Positions 6,508 to 14,812 of a stretch of 22,266 nt of DNA are shown one piece after another. The notes beneath the pieces are model-generated. The model worked only from the letters and a program-made list of their open reading frames with translations. It was not told the origin of the DNA and ran no database searches. This stretch comes from Hyphomicrobiaceae bacterium (GTDB lineage: Bacteria; Pseudomonadota; Alphaproteobacteria; Rhizobiales; JAKIUO01). The DNA is taken from positions 1 through 22,266 of the forward strand of contig JAKIUO010000019.1 of the NCBI GenBank assembly GCA_021647535.1, written 5' to 3'. Numbering within the stretch: the stretch's first letter is position 1; each line of letters starts with the position of its first letter. Position numbers and translations under genes: made by a program.

Positions 6508-8658
6508 ATGAGACGGATGCTCCAGGTTTCAATTATAGTCCTCGCGCTAGGGCTGCTGTTTGGTGGAAACAGTCCAGCTGATGCTCAAGGGTATGGGGCA
6601 GGTGGTCGGGGGTTTAATACTGCTGAATCCTATTACATTAAAAGCAGTTTGCAGGGGCGTCGGGCAAAGACAGTTCGCAAACAGATCAGGAATAACCCCA
6701 ATAATTTCGCCAATGCGCGTGGAATAAATAGAATAGGCAAAGCGCGTCGTAAAGCACGTCGCAGAGCACGTCGTTTGCGTAAGCGCAGATTTAAAAAACG
6801 CAAAACGGTCTCGAGGGTCAGAAAGAAAATTGCCAGAAAGAAAATTGCCAGAAAGACGAAAAGCAATTTAAACATTTCCGCCAAGGAGCCTGTGCAGATC
6901 GTTGTCTCTTTGCCAAGGCAACGCGTAAGTATATACAAGGGTGGCAAGATTATTGCTTCATCGCGTGTATCTTCGGGTAAATTAGGTCATCGCACGCCTC
7001 CCGGCATTTTTAGTATTATACAAAAGAACAAGCGTCATTTTTCAAACCTGTATGGTGGGGCTCCAATGCCATTCATGCAGCGCATTACCTGGTCTGGAAT
7101 AGCTCTGCACGCTGGGAATGTGTCTCGCCCCTATGCGTCGCATGGCTGCATACGCTTGCCCTATGGATTTGCCAAAACCCTGTTTAAGCGCACCAGCATG
7201 GGTGCTCATGTCATCGTTGCTTCAACGTCTGCCTCTCCGCAATCGATTGTCCACGATAATCTGTTTCAGCCGCTACATGAAGGCGTTGTTGTTGCCAGCA
7301 ATGGCCCTACCGGTTCCGTTATGACAGATCAGTCCAGCGTTGGGGATGCTCGTCCAGAGCTTGAGCTGGGAGGATTGCCTGGGTTTGTTAAGCCGGTTGT
7401 GCAGGCCCGCCAAAAACTGATGCAAAAAGAAAAAGACCTTGAAAAGTCAATTGCGGCGGTTCCAGCCTTGGCGCAGGCAAGAGAACAGCTTGAAAAAGAG
7501 CTTGAAGCCAGGAAGGCGTCATTGAATGTCGCCAAAAAGGTCGCTTTTGCGTCTGGGAAATCTTTGCGGGAACCTCGGGCGGTTGTTTCGAAAATAAAAC
7601 GCAAAAGATCGCCAAAAACACGGGCTCTTCGTAAGGCGGAAAGTCGAGCCAAATGGGCTTGGAAGATTGTTGATAAACGTCGCGATAATCCAAGATTTGA
7701 GGGTAACTGGATGAAAAAAGCCCTGGCCAGGGCCAGAAGCCGTGATGAGATTGTGGCGGTAAAGCAGGCTGCTGTCGATGACATAACAAAAGAACTTGAT
7801 GTGGCAACGGCGCAATATGATGAGTTACTGTACGTGGACCGCAATGCAAGAGCGACTGTCAAAGCGCGCCAGAGTGAAATTTACAAGACACAGGCTGCTT
7901 TGAAAAAGGCGCAAAAGGACTTGCTATCTGGAAAGCAGGCGGTTCTCAATGGGAAAAGGGCCATTAGAAAAGCCAAATCTGCGATAAAGTCAGCAATGGC
8001 TCGCGAGAAAATGCCTCTGCGGATACTGGTTACCCCGCGCCGTGGCAGAGAACGCACCATTGATACACAAAAGATTTTGGCCGAGCTTGGTTATGAAGTG
8101 GGAGTAGCTGATGGGGCTGTTGGTTCCATGACCAGAACTGCGATCAAGGCGTTCCAGCGGGAGCTGGGCCTCAAGGAAAGCGGTCGCATTTCAGATAGTC
8201 TGGTTGAAGAACTCTATAAGCGTGTTGGACGGACACAAGAAGCGAATGCTCATATGTATGTTCGTCAGGGATTTGTTGATTTGTTTGATGCACCAGTCGG
8301 AATTTCTGATGCAACCAAACCCATTGGCACCCATGTCTATACAGCGATGTATTTTGACAAGGACAAGGGAGACGTTCCAGCCAGATGGACAGCTCTGACG
8401 GTGAGGGATTCTGGTGTAAGGCAGGTCAAAACGAGAAGGGTTCGGGGGAAAAAACGTCGTAAAGCAGCTCGTAAAACAATACGCGTCCCGGTTGTACGCG
8501 TGAGTGCCAAAGAGGCGTTGAATCGTATCGTGATCCCTGGAGTTGTGAAGCGGCAGATTTCCACATTGCTGACGCCAGGATCATCATTGGTGATCTCTGA
8601 CAAGGGAATGAGCCATGAGACAGGCAAGGGCACTGATTTTGTGATCTTGACCAAATAA
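6508..8658 (+). CDS. L,D-transpeptidase (YkuD) with basic tract, coiled coil and PG-binding domain
   Basis: A 716-aa periplasmic enzyme expected to make 3-3 peptidoglycan crosslinks or attach proteins to peptidoglycan. ATG at 6508 has AGGAA about 11 bases upstream. The signal peptide covers residues 1-26 (ADAQ). Residues ~75-118 are almost entirely Arg/Lys. The YkuD domain (~128-235) shows His201, then SHGCIR with His212, Cys214 and Arg216, which is the catalytic signature. Residues ~290-500 are a Lys/Ala/Glu-rich predicted coiled coil. A PG_binding_1-like domain (~511-573, LAELGYEVGVADGAVGS) follows, then a C-terminal module (~580-716) seen in alphaproteobacterial relatives, ending GTDFVILTK. 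It is much longer than minimal ~160-aa YkuD domains. A 15-bp tandem duplication at 6820-6849 encodes a doubled RKKIA block. It sits alone between two TRAP genes. Confidence 0.92.
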   Translation: MRRMLQVSIIVLALGLLFGGNSPADAQGYGAGGRGFNTAESYYIKSSLQGRRAKTVRKQIRNNPNNFANARGINRIGKARRKARRRARRLRKRRFKKRKTVSRVRKKIARKKIARKTKSNLNISAKEPVQIVVSLPRQRVSIYKGGKIIASSRVSSGKLGHRTPPGIFSIIQKNKRHFSNLYGGAPMPFMQRITWSGIALHAGNVSRPYASHGCIRLPYGFAKTLFKRTSMGAHVIVASTSASPQSIVHDNLFQPLHEGVVVASNGPTGSVMTDQSSVGDARPELELGGLPGFVKPVVQARQKLMQKEKDLEKSIAAVPALAQAREQLEKELEARKASLNVAKKVAFASGKSLREPRAVVSKIKRKRSPKTRALRKAESRAKWAWKIVDKRRDNPRFEGNWMKKALARARSRDEIVAVKQAAVDDITKELDVATAQYDELLYVDRNARATVKARQSEIYKTQAALKKAQKDLLSGKQAVLNGKRAIRKAKSAIKSAMAREKMPLRILVTPRRGRERTIDTQKILAELGYEVGVADGAVGSMTRTAIKAFQRELGLKESGRISDSLVEELYKRVGRTQEANAHMYVRQGFVDLFDAPVGISDATKPIGTHVYTAMYFDKDKGDVPARWTALTVRDSGVRQVKTRRVRGKKRRKAARKTIRVPVVRVSAKEALNRIVIPGVVKRQISTLLTPGSSLVISDKGMSHETGKGTDFVILTK
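6820..6855 (+). repeat. 15-bp in-frame tandem duplication inside the L,D-transpeptidase gene
   Basis: AGAAAGAAAATTGCC is present at 6820-6834 and 6835-6849, followed by a partial AGAAAG. It doubles a five-residue basic unit in the Arg/Lys tract, so the tract can grow or shrink by slippage without shifting the frame. Confidence 0.85.
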
Positions 8659-8666
8659 GGTCTGAG

Positions 8667-8903
8667 TACCAACCGCCCTTTATCATAACCCATTGATAGC
8701 CTGCCTTAATGAGGGGCTCTGCCCCTGCGCCCCGCCAAAGGACCAGTCCTTTGGAAACCTATCTATCTGGAATAATAGATAATAATTATGGTTTCCAAAG
8801 GCTCGCCTTTGGTGCCTGCTGCAAAAGCAGCCTGCCCGGCGAGGGCAAGCTGCATGGTCGCTTTTGATGTCGCGCAATAGGTTAATATAGAAGGCGGTTG
8901 GTA
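8667..8903. mobile_element. 237-bp MITE-like element with 11-bp TIRs and apparent TGAG target duplication
   Basis: The ends are perfect 11-bp inverted repeats, TACCAACCGCC and GGCGGTTGGTA, and the similarity continues inward as TTAACC/ATTG blocks for ~33 bases. TGAG flanks the element directly on both sides (8663-8666 and 8904-8907), as a 4-bp target duplication would; a TA-duplication reading is also possible. Inside are nested hairpins: CCAAAGGA-ccag-TCCTTTGG (8735-8754) and CCTTTGGAAACC/GGTTTCCAAAGG (8748-8801). There is no ORF. It begins eight bases after the L,D-transpeptidase stop and could serve as that gene's 3' end. The 8904-9160 remainder holds an ATTGGGCC/GGCCCAAT inverted repeat (8979-9024) and a TTGACA at 8956 without a well-spaced -10. 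Confidence 0.75.
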
Positions 8904-9160
8904 TGAGGGTTGGTCACAGGGGGAATGGCTGATATGTGGCAGATCTCTCCTGAATTTGACAATTAACACATCTTTATTATTGGGCCTGTGATCTCGAGTT
9001 TGACCTCTTGGTTGCGGGCCCAATTTGTTGTAGTGGTGAGGGCAGGGAAATATCAATTTATGTATACTGAAAACCCGAAAAGAGGTTGCGAAAAACCGTT
9101 GTCCGATCAAAGAGGTTCACCGGTCAGCAACCAAATCGCTTGTAGCCGCTGGCTATATGT

Positions 9161-11188
9161 TTGAAATATTTAGAGCAGGGGGCTTCATTGCGCATCGGGA
9201 CAAGGATCGCCTCATTCATTGATCGTGTAAATGAGCTGGTGGGACATGTTGTTTCCTGGTTTGTCATATTCGTAATTCTCAATGTTTTTACCGTTGTCTG
9301 CCTGCGCTACGCGTTCGGCATTGGTCATGTCTGGATGCAGGAGCTTTATGTCTGGGTTCATGCCAGCGCCTTTATGTTGGCTTCGGCCTATACCTTGTTG
9401 CGCGATGGCCATGTTCGTATTGATGTGATCTATCGTGACGCGAGCGAAAAATACCAGACCACCGTCAATCTTCTGGGCGCTTTGTTTCTTGGCCTGCCCT
9501 TTATATGGGTGCTGTTTTTCAAGGCTTTGCCGCTATTCGAGCGCTCATTTGTACGCGGCGAGCGCAGCTCTGAAGCGGGGGGGCTGCCAGCACTCTGGCT
9601 TCTCAAGGGCACCATCCTTGTGTTCGCTGTGCTCATTGGGCTGCAGCTTGTTTCGATCATTTTAAAAAATATGAGAGGGCGAGGAGCGCTTGCTGTTCTG
9701 GCATTGGCGGTTATGGCTTTGTTGGCCTATGCCAGCCCCTCTTTGGTGCAATCTGTAACGGCGGCTTTTTTCGAAGCGATGGCAAAACATGCCCCTTCCG
9801 AGCAAGCCATGGCCGGGCTGATGTTCTTGTGTGTTCTTGGTTTTTTGCTGCTGGGGTTTCCTGTCGCTCTGACGCTTGGCGGAACAGCGCTGCTCTTTGC
9901 CTTTATTGGAGCGCAGATAGATTTATTTCCCGAAGTCATGCTGAATGTTTTTCCTTTGCGCATTCTGGGGACCATGAAGTCAGAGACGCTGGTGGCCATT
10001 CCGTTGTTCATTTTTATGGGCGTCATGCTGGAAAAATCCGACATCGCCAACAATCTTTTAATGAGTATGGGGCGTCTTTTTGGCAAGATGCATGGGGGGC
10101 TTGGCCTGTCTGTGATTTTTGTCGGGGCGCTGTTGGCGGCGGCAACCGGTATTGTCGGGGCGACCGTTGTTACCATGGGGTTGATTTCCCTGCCCGCCAT
10201 GCTGCGCGCCAATTACAGTCCGCAACTGGCCTCCGGGATCATTTGCGCCTCGGGGACCCTTGGACAGATCATTCCGCCCTCCATTGTTCTTGTTCTGCTT
10301 GGTGACATCATGCAAGGGGTCAATGAACAGGCTGCCGAAATGAAAGGGGTTCTGGTGCCAGAACCGGTAACGGCCATTGATCTGTTTGCCGGTGCTTTAT
10401 TGCCAGGACTTATGCTGGTTTTTCTCTATGCTGGCTGGGTGCTGATCAAGGCTTTTGTGGATGAGGATAGCTGCCCATCGCTTGTCGGCAATGAGGCGTT
10501 TTCGAGTGGCCAGGACGAAGTACAGGTTTCAGGTCTGTTGTCCATTATACTCCCACCGGTTTTCTTGATTGTTGCCGTGCTGGGCTCCATTCTCTCTGGC
10601 CTGGCAACACCAACTGAATCGGCAGCCGTTGGGGCAGTTGGGGCAACTCTGCTGGCATTTTATGCGAACAGGCTTTCCTATAAGGAGGTGCGTGATGTGT
10701 CGCGATCGACCACGACAATCACCTCAATGGTTTTTCTGATCCTGATCGGTGCGTCGATGTTCTCGCTGGTTTTTCGGGGGTTTGGCGGCGATAGTTATGT
10801 GGAACAGCTGCTTCATAGCCTGCCGGGCGGGGCTTTTGGCGCCATGCTGATCGTTATGATGGTTCTGTTTTTTCTGGGCTTCTTTCTGGATTTTCTGGAG
10901 ATCATTTTCGTCGTTGTCCCCATTGTCGGCCCCAGCCTGATTGCCATGGGATATGATCCGCTATGGCTGGGGGTGATGTTCGCCATCAATCTGCAAACAA
11001 GTTTTTTAACCCCGCCCTTTGGGTTTTCGCTGTTTTATTTGCGCGGCGTTGCCCCTGACAGTGTGCGCACGCTGGATATTTACAAAGGTGTCATGCCTTT
11101 TATACTGATCCAGCTGCTGGCATTGTTACTCCTCGCCTTTTTCCCCGGCATCGTCACCTGGTTACCGCATATGCTGTTTGTGAGATAG
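9161..11188 (+). CDS. TRAP transporter fused DctQ-DctM permease
   Basis: A 675-aa inner-membrane protein that imports the ligand delivered by a DctP-type binding protein, driven by an ion gradient. Residues ~15-170 are the four-TM DctQ part (DRVNELVGHVVSWFV, RYAFGIGHVWMQELYVW, LLRDGHVRIDV). A bridging TM (~178-195) joins it to the 12-TM DctM part (~215-672), which carries ASGTLGQIIPPSIVLVLLGD and LQTSFLTPPFGFSLFYLRG. Such fusions are common. There is no ATG at the front: TTG at 9161 gives the longest form, while TTG at 9188, with an AGGGGG about eight bases upstream, is an equally good or better start. Its likely partner is the binding protein at 4896, which is 3.2 kb upstream. It converges on the lipoprotein gene with 22 bases between stops. 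Confidence 0.93.
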   Translation: MKYLEQGASLRIGTRIASFIDRVNELVGHVVSWFVIFVILNVFTVVCLRYAFGIGHVWMQELYVWVHASAFMLASAYTLLRDGHVRIDVIYRDASEKYQTTVNLLGALFLGLPFIWVLFFKALPLFERSFVRGERSSEAGGLPALWLLKGTILVFAVLIGLQLVSIILKNMRGRGALAVLALAVMALLAYASPSLVQSVTAAFFEAMAKHAPSEQAMAGLMFLCVLGFLLLGFPVALTLGGTALLFAFIGAQIDLFPEVMLNVFPLRILGTMKSETLVAIPLFIFMGVMLEKSDIANNLLMSMGRLFGKMHGGLGLSVIFVGALLAAATGIVGATVVTMGLISLPAMLRANYSPQLASGIICASGTLGQIIPPSIVLVLLGDIMQGVNEQAAEMKGVLVPEPVTAIDLFAGALLPGLMLVFLYAGWVLIKAFVDEDSCPSLVGNEAFSSGQDEVQVSGLLSIILPPVFLIVAVLGSILSGLATPTESAAVGAVGATLLAFYANRLSYKEVRDVSRSTTTITSMVFLILIGASMFSLVFRGFGGDSYVEQLLHSLPGGAFGAMLIVMMVLFFLGFFLDFLEIIFVVVPIVGPSLIAMGYDPLWLGVMFAINLQTSFLTPPFGFSLFYLRGVAPDSVRTLDIYKGVMPFILIQLLALLLLAFFPGIVTWLPHMLFVR

Positions 11189-11210
11189 CGAGGAGCTAAA
11201 GACGGGGGAG

Positions 11211-11633
11211 TTATCCAGCGGTCATGACAACGCGATAATGCAGTTCACTTGGCGAGGATTTTATGAAGACGACATGCACCCCGGGAGAGACCAGCAAGGT
11301 TTGGTCCGGATTGAAAACCAGCTCGGTTGAAGCTGGGGTTTTGTTTTGAAAAAATCCCAGCAACCCGGTGCGTTGGCCACCTGTTCTTGTCGTGCGCAGA
11401 ACACGGTTAATATGGATGCCACCCTTGCCATCGACGCCTTTGAATACATAAATGATGGTATCTGTATTATTGCTGCCTTTGGCATAGGCAATGGTATCGC
11501 CAGCGCGCGAGACGCGATTATTGGACAGATCGCCAATATAGGCCATTTTGGGAGCGGAAGATCCACCGAAAATCGAAGTGCAGCCAGAGAGCACAACGGA
11601 CATCAGCAGGAGAAATATTGTATGCTTTTTCAT
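11211..11633 (-). CDS. Small lipoprotein, function unknown
   Basis: A 140-aa protein with a classic type II signal: MKKHTIFLLLMSVVLSGC, lipobox LSGC with acylated Cys18. The start is ATG at 11633, six bases after GGAG; upstream in-frame codons (to 11669) would precede the signal and are rejected. The mature part is Gly/Thr-rich and beta-like, with no domain that I recognise. The +2 residue is Thr, which suits outer-membrane sorting by the Lol system if the E. coli rule applies. It is convergent with dctQM and divergent from cckA. Its leader contains a 16-bp tandem duplication (11646-11677) and abuts the 11679-11846 palindromic element. Confidence 0.85.
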   Translation of the reverse strand: MKKHTIFLLLMSVVLSGCTSIFGGSSAPKMAYIGDLSNNRVSRAGDTIAYAKGSNNTDTIIYVFKGVDGKGGIHINRVLRTTRTGGQRTGLLGFFQNKTPASTELVFNPDQTLLVSPGVHVVFIKSSPSELHYRVVMTAG

Positions 11634-11645
11634 TACAAACTCCAT

Positions 11646-11677
11646 CAATTCACAACTAAACCAATTCACAACTAAAC
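11646..11677. repeat. Perfect 16-bp tandem duplication in the lipoprotein leader
   Basis: CAATTCACAACTAAAC is repeated exactly at 11646-11661 and 11662-11677. The array ends one base before the palindromic element at 11679 and starts 12 bases before the lipoprotein ATG, so it occupies the whole of the 5' leader between them. Confidence 0.9.
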
Positions 11678-11678
11678 A

Positions 11679-11846
11679 TAAGTGTCTGACCGAATATTAT
11701 TCGTTGATTATATTGAGTTATTTTCTGGTCCAGAATCAAGGATTTGAGCGTAGATAGGGGCTTGCGTCCCTTTCAAGCTGAAATTCGCCGATAATGGGCC
11801 TGAAAAATCCAATAGAATCAGTGAAGAATATTAAGTCAGACACTTA
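11679..11846. mobile_element. 168-bp MITE-like long imperfect palindrome
   Basis: The termini are perfect 12-bp inverted repeats, TAAGTGTCTGAC and GTCAGACACTTA. The arms stay alignable inward (AATATTxTTC, TGATTxTATTG, then ATTTxAGC and AGGG), meeting near 11763. If the outermost TA on each side is a duplicated target, the repeat proper is AGTGTCTGAC, as in IS630/mariner-type elements. There is no ORF. It lies in the divergent gap between the lipoprotein and cckA. Its ends are unrelated to those of the elements at 2449 and 8667. Confidence 0.65.
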
Positions 11847-12046
11847 GACCACAGAATAGCTGAGGGCTGCCCATGTGCTCATTCTCCATTAAGCAATTAA
11901 AAAGGTTGAGGAGTGGTTAACTTTATTCGGCTAAGGCTGAATTGAGCGCAAATATCACGCTGTTTTCGCGAAAGAACCGGTCATGGAGTTTTGGGTCTTT
12001 AAAATAACGGCAGACAGATCGCCTGCGAATCAGCTAGGAGACAAAT
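11847..12046 (+). other. cckA upstream region
   Basis: Two hundred bases remain between the palindromic element and the cckA start. Visible here are a 10-bp perfect palindrome TTTCGCGAAA (11964-11973), scattered TTAA tetramers without the 7-base spacing of a CtrA box, and AGGAGA before the cckA ATG. I see no promoter good enough to assign. Confidence 0.4.
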
Positions 12047-14650
12047 ATGCTTCAATTTAACTCACATGCGGTTACCGCGCCTTCTGCTCTCTCTAAAGTT
12101 TTGGCGAATTTCAATTTTCGTCAAATAGGGGGGATCGTTTTCTTTTTGACCATTGCTGGCCTTTTTTTGTCGTGGATCGTATCAGACCATCTGTCCGACC
12201 TGATGATCAAAAGCATTTTTAGTCTGTTGGTTACCTTTGGCCTTTTGGCTGTGGTCGGGTTTGCCAGTGGCATCTTAAAGATTTCCAGCCCTGATGTTTT
12301 TGAAGCGGGAAGCCTGTCTTTAGTGGATGAATTACCCGATGGCGTTTTGGTTACGAACGAGCATCAAACGGCCCTTTATTCAAATGCCGCTTTTAGCGCG
12401 CTAAATGGGCACGAGGAACAAGCAATTCTGACGATTGATCAGCTCTTTGCGAAAGAGACTGCTGCAGCTGAACCGCTTTACCGGTTGAGGCAGGCGATTA
12501 AGAGAGGGGAGAGCTGGCGCGAGGAGTTCCGCGTCTCTCGTGCTCTTGATGCCCCTAAAGACGCCATGGACAAGGCCGCCTGGTACCGCATAAGTGTGCG
12601 TTCTACAAATGAATTCAATGCGGGGCTGGCGCTGCTCTTTAACAAAGCACGAGGAGCCGAACCAAAAAAGACTGGCCTGAGCATATGGCAGATTGCCGAA
12701 GTGACGCAGGAACGCCTTCGTCAAGAAGTAGCTGTTGGCAGTCTCCAGGAGATCATCGACTATCTGGATCAGGCTCCTGCCGGTTTCTTTTCGAGCAACA
12801 AAGATGGTCAGGTCGACCATCTCAGCACCACTCTTGCCAATTGGCTGGGGATTGATCTTGCCGATGCCATCGCTACAAAACGCTCGTTGAGCGATATAAT
12901 TGCTGGCGATGGGGCAACACTGTTGGCGCAGGCAACTCTTTCTGGCAAAGAGGGGGAAAAGCAGTCATTTGATCTCGACCTGATCAAGCAAGATGGCACA
13001 TCACTACCGGTCAGATTGCTGCATCAGACTTTTTTCGATGACGAAAAGGGACAATATTCGCGAACATTGGTGCTTAACAGGACACCGGGTGAAGAAACGG
13101 CTGATGATTTACGGGCTGCCGAGGTCCGTTTTGCCCGTTTTTTCCATTCCGCCCCCATTGCCATTGCGACAATTGACAAGCGGGGGCAGGTGGGCAGTAC
13201 GAATGCTGCATTTGCCCGCATGTTTGCCAAAACCATTACCGGAAGTGAGGGCAATGATCTTGATATTGTTTCGCTTGTTGCCAAGGAAGACAGGCCCGAG
13301 GTTTCCAAGGCTTTGTCGAGAGCTTCCAGCGGACAGGTCAAGATCAGCCCCTTGAATGTTTCGTTCAGTGGCGACAAGGAGCAGACCGGGCGTCTTTATT
13401 TCTCGCCAACAGGAACGATTGACCGTGAAACAGGTGGGAAATTTGCCGGTTCCATCCTGTATGCCATTGATACGACTGATCAAAAGAGCATGGAAATGCG
13501 TATGGTGCAAGGGCAGAAGATGGCTGCCGTTGGCCAGCTGGCCGGGGGCATCGCTCATGATTTCAACAATGTTCTGACGGCTATTATTCTTGGGACGGAC
13601 GAGTTGCTGGGCAGCATCAGGCCAACGGATAGCGGTTTCAAGGATATTATCAGCATCAAGCAAAATGCCAATCGGGCCGCCTCTCTGGTGCGGCAGATCC
13701 TGGCCTTTTCACGCCGCCAGACCCTGCGTCCCGAGGTGCTCAATCTCAATGATGTCGTATCCAATTTGTCGATCATGCTGAACCGCTTGCTGAGCGATAA
13801 TGTTCATCTCAATATGATCCGCCATCGTGACTTGTGGATGGTGCGCGCCGATGCCATTCAGTTCGAGCAGGTTATCATTAATCTGTCGGTGAACGCTCGT
13901 GACGCCATGCCAGCGGGGGGAACTGTGACGATCGCCACCCGCAATATTACGCAGCGCATGTCGGCAGACTTGCCTGATGAGGGGATGCAGGTTGGCGAAT
14001 ATGTGCTGATCGAGGTTTCTGACACGGGATCGGGCATGACAGAAGAAGTGCGCAATAAGGTGTTTGAGCCGTTTTTCACCACCAAAGGTGTGGGCAAGGG
14101 GACCGGGCTTGGCCTGTCCATGGTTTATGGCATCGTCAAGCAGACCGGCGGTTTCATCTATATTGACAGTGAAGTGGGGGAAGGGACGACTTTTCGTATA
14201 TATCTGCCGCGCCACGATGAGGACGTAAGTGAAGTTGCCAAGGAACTGCCTAAAGCAAAGACTGTTGATAAAAAAGCCAAACCTGACCTGACGGGGACCG
14301 AGACAATTTTGTTGGTTGAAGACGAGGAGGCTGTGCGTGGTTTCTCAGCTCGGGCACTGCGAAAACGTGGCTATGAAGTGTTTGAAGCAGGCACGGGCGT
14401 GCAGGCTCTTGAGGTCATGAACGAGGTTGAGGGCCGTATTGACCTCGTGGTTAGTGATGTCATGATGCCGGAAATGGATGGTCCAACCATGGCTAAGGAA
14501 ATGCGGGCTGCCAAGCCGGATTTGCGGATTATATTTGTATCGGGCTTTGCGCGTGAAGTCCTCGATGAGGAGGATGATTTTATCTTTATGGCCAAGCCCT
14601 ATGGTTTGAAGGAGCTTGCCGCCAAGGTAAAGGAAGTCCTTGCTGACTGA
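12047..14650 (+). CDS. cckA: CckA hybrid sensor histidine kinase
   Basis: An 867-aa inner-membrane hybrid kinase/phosphatase. In Alphaproteobacteria CckA feeds phosphate through ChpT to CtrA and CpdR and so controls the cell cycle. ATG at 12047 has AGGAGA upstream. Two TM segments (~28-46 and ~53-74) are followed by PAS-like regions (~93-180, ~240-335 and ~355-460). The dimerisation/phosphoacceptor motif GGIAHDFNNVL carries His504. The HATPase part (~600-722) has the N box NLSVNARDAMP and the G boxes DTGSGM and GKGTGLGLSMVYG. The receiver (~750-865) begins LLVEDEEAVR, with the phosphoacceptor Asp804 in VVSDVMMPEMDG and Lys in FMAKPYG. The architecture is full length. Its position just before recA is the usual one in Rhizobiales. 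Confidence 0.93.
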   Translation: MLQFNSHAVTAPSALSKVLANFNFRQIGGIVFFLTIAGLFLSWIVSDHLSDLMIKSIFSLLVTFGLLAVVGFASGILKISSPDVFEAGSLSLVDELPDGVLVTNEHQTALYSNAAFSALNGHEEQAILTIDQLFAKETAAAEPLYRLRQAIKRGESWREEFRVSRALDAPKDAMDKAAWYRISVRSTNEFNAGLALLFNKARGAEPKKTGLSIWQIAEVTQERLRQEVAVGSLQEIIDYLDQAPAGFFSSNKDGQVDHLSTTLANWLGIDLADAIATKRSLSDIIAGDGATLLAQATLSGKEGEKQSFDLDLIKQDGTSLPVRLLHQTFFDDEKGQYSRTLVLNRTPGEETADDLRAAEVRFARFFHSAPIAIATIDKRGQVGSTNAAFARMFAKTITGSEGNDLDIVSLVAKEDRPEVSKALSRASSGQVKISPLNVSFSGDKEQTGRLYFSPTGTIDRETGGKFAGSILYAIDTTDQKSMEMRMVQGQKMAAVGQLAGGIAHDFNNVLTAIILGTDELLGSIRPTDSGFKDIISIKQNANRAASLVRQILAFSRRQTLRPEVLNLNDVVSNLSIMLNRLLSDNVHLNMIRHRDLWMVRADAIQFEQVIINLSVNARDAMPAGGTVTIATRNITQRMSADLPDEGMQVGEYVLIEVSDTGSGMTEEVRNKVFEPFFTTKGVGKGTGLGLSMVYGIVKQTGGFIYIDSEVGEGTTFRIYLPRHDEDVSEVAKELPKAKTVDKKAKPDLTGTETILLVEDEEAVRGFSARALRKRGYEVFEAGTGVQALEVMNEVEGRIDLVVSDVMMPEMDGPTMAKEMRAAKPDLRIIFVSGFAREVLDEEDDFIFMAKPYGLKELAAKVKEVLAD

Positions 14651-14747
14651 CCCGGCTTTGTGACTATAGTGTTGGCAGAATTACAGTTGGCTGGTGCCGT
14701 GATTTGCAAAATGATGAGGGGCTTTCCAAATTTCGCTTGATGAATGA

Positions 14748-14762
14748 GAACAAAAGTGGTAC
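14748..14762. promoter_or_regulatory. Candidate LexA (SOS) box of recA
   Basis: GAAC-aaaagtg-GTAC matches the alphaproteobacterial LexA site (GTTC-N7-GTTC, here read as GAAC-N7-GAAC) at seven of eight fixed bases. It lies 50 bases before the chosen recA ATG, where a LexA site is expected. An overlapping inverted repeat GTACGA/TCGTAC (14759-14779) may be a second site. A TACTAT at 14777 could be the -10, but I find no good -35. Confidence 0.55.
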
Positions 14763-14812
14763 GAGTGTGTATGTCGTACTATTTTTCATTTTGTGAACAA
14801 AGAGAGATCGCC

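Noticed and set aside
7329..7862. 177-aa minus-strand ORF inside the L,D-transpeptidase gene
   Set aside because: Antisense to the Lys/Ala-rich coiled coil, which produces long Ser/Leu/Phe-rich open frames by base composition.
8956..8984. Perfect -35 hexamer TTGACA upstream of the TRAP permease
   Set aside because: The only good -10 (TATTAT) is 13 bases away, too close for a standard promoter, and it is about 180 bases from the start codon.
13109..13663. 184-aa minus-strand ORF inside cckA
   Set aside because: Antisense shadow of the PAS and phosphoacceptor coding region.
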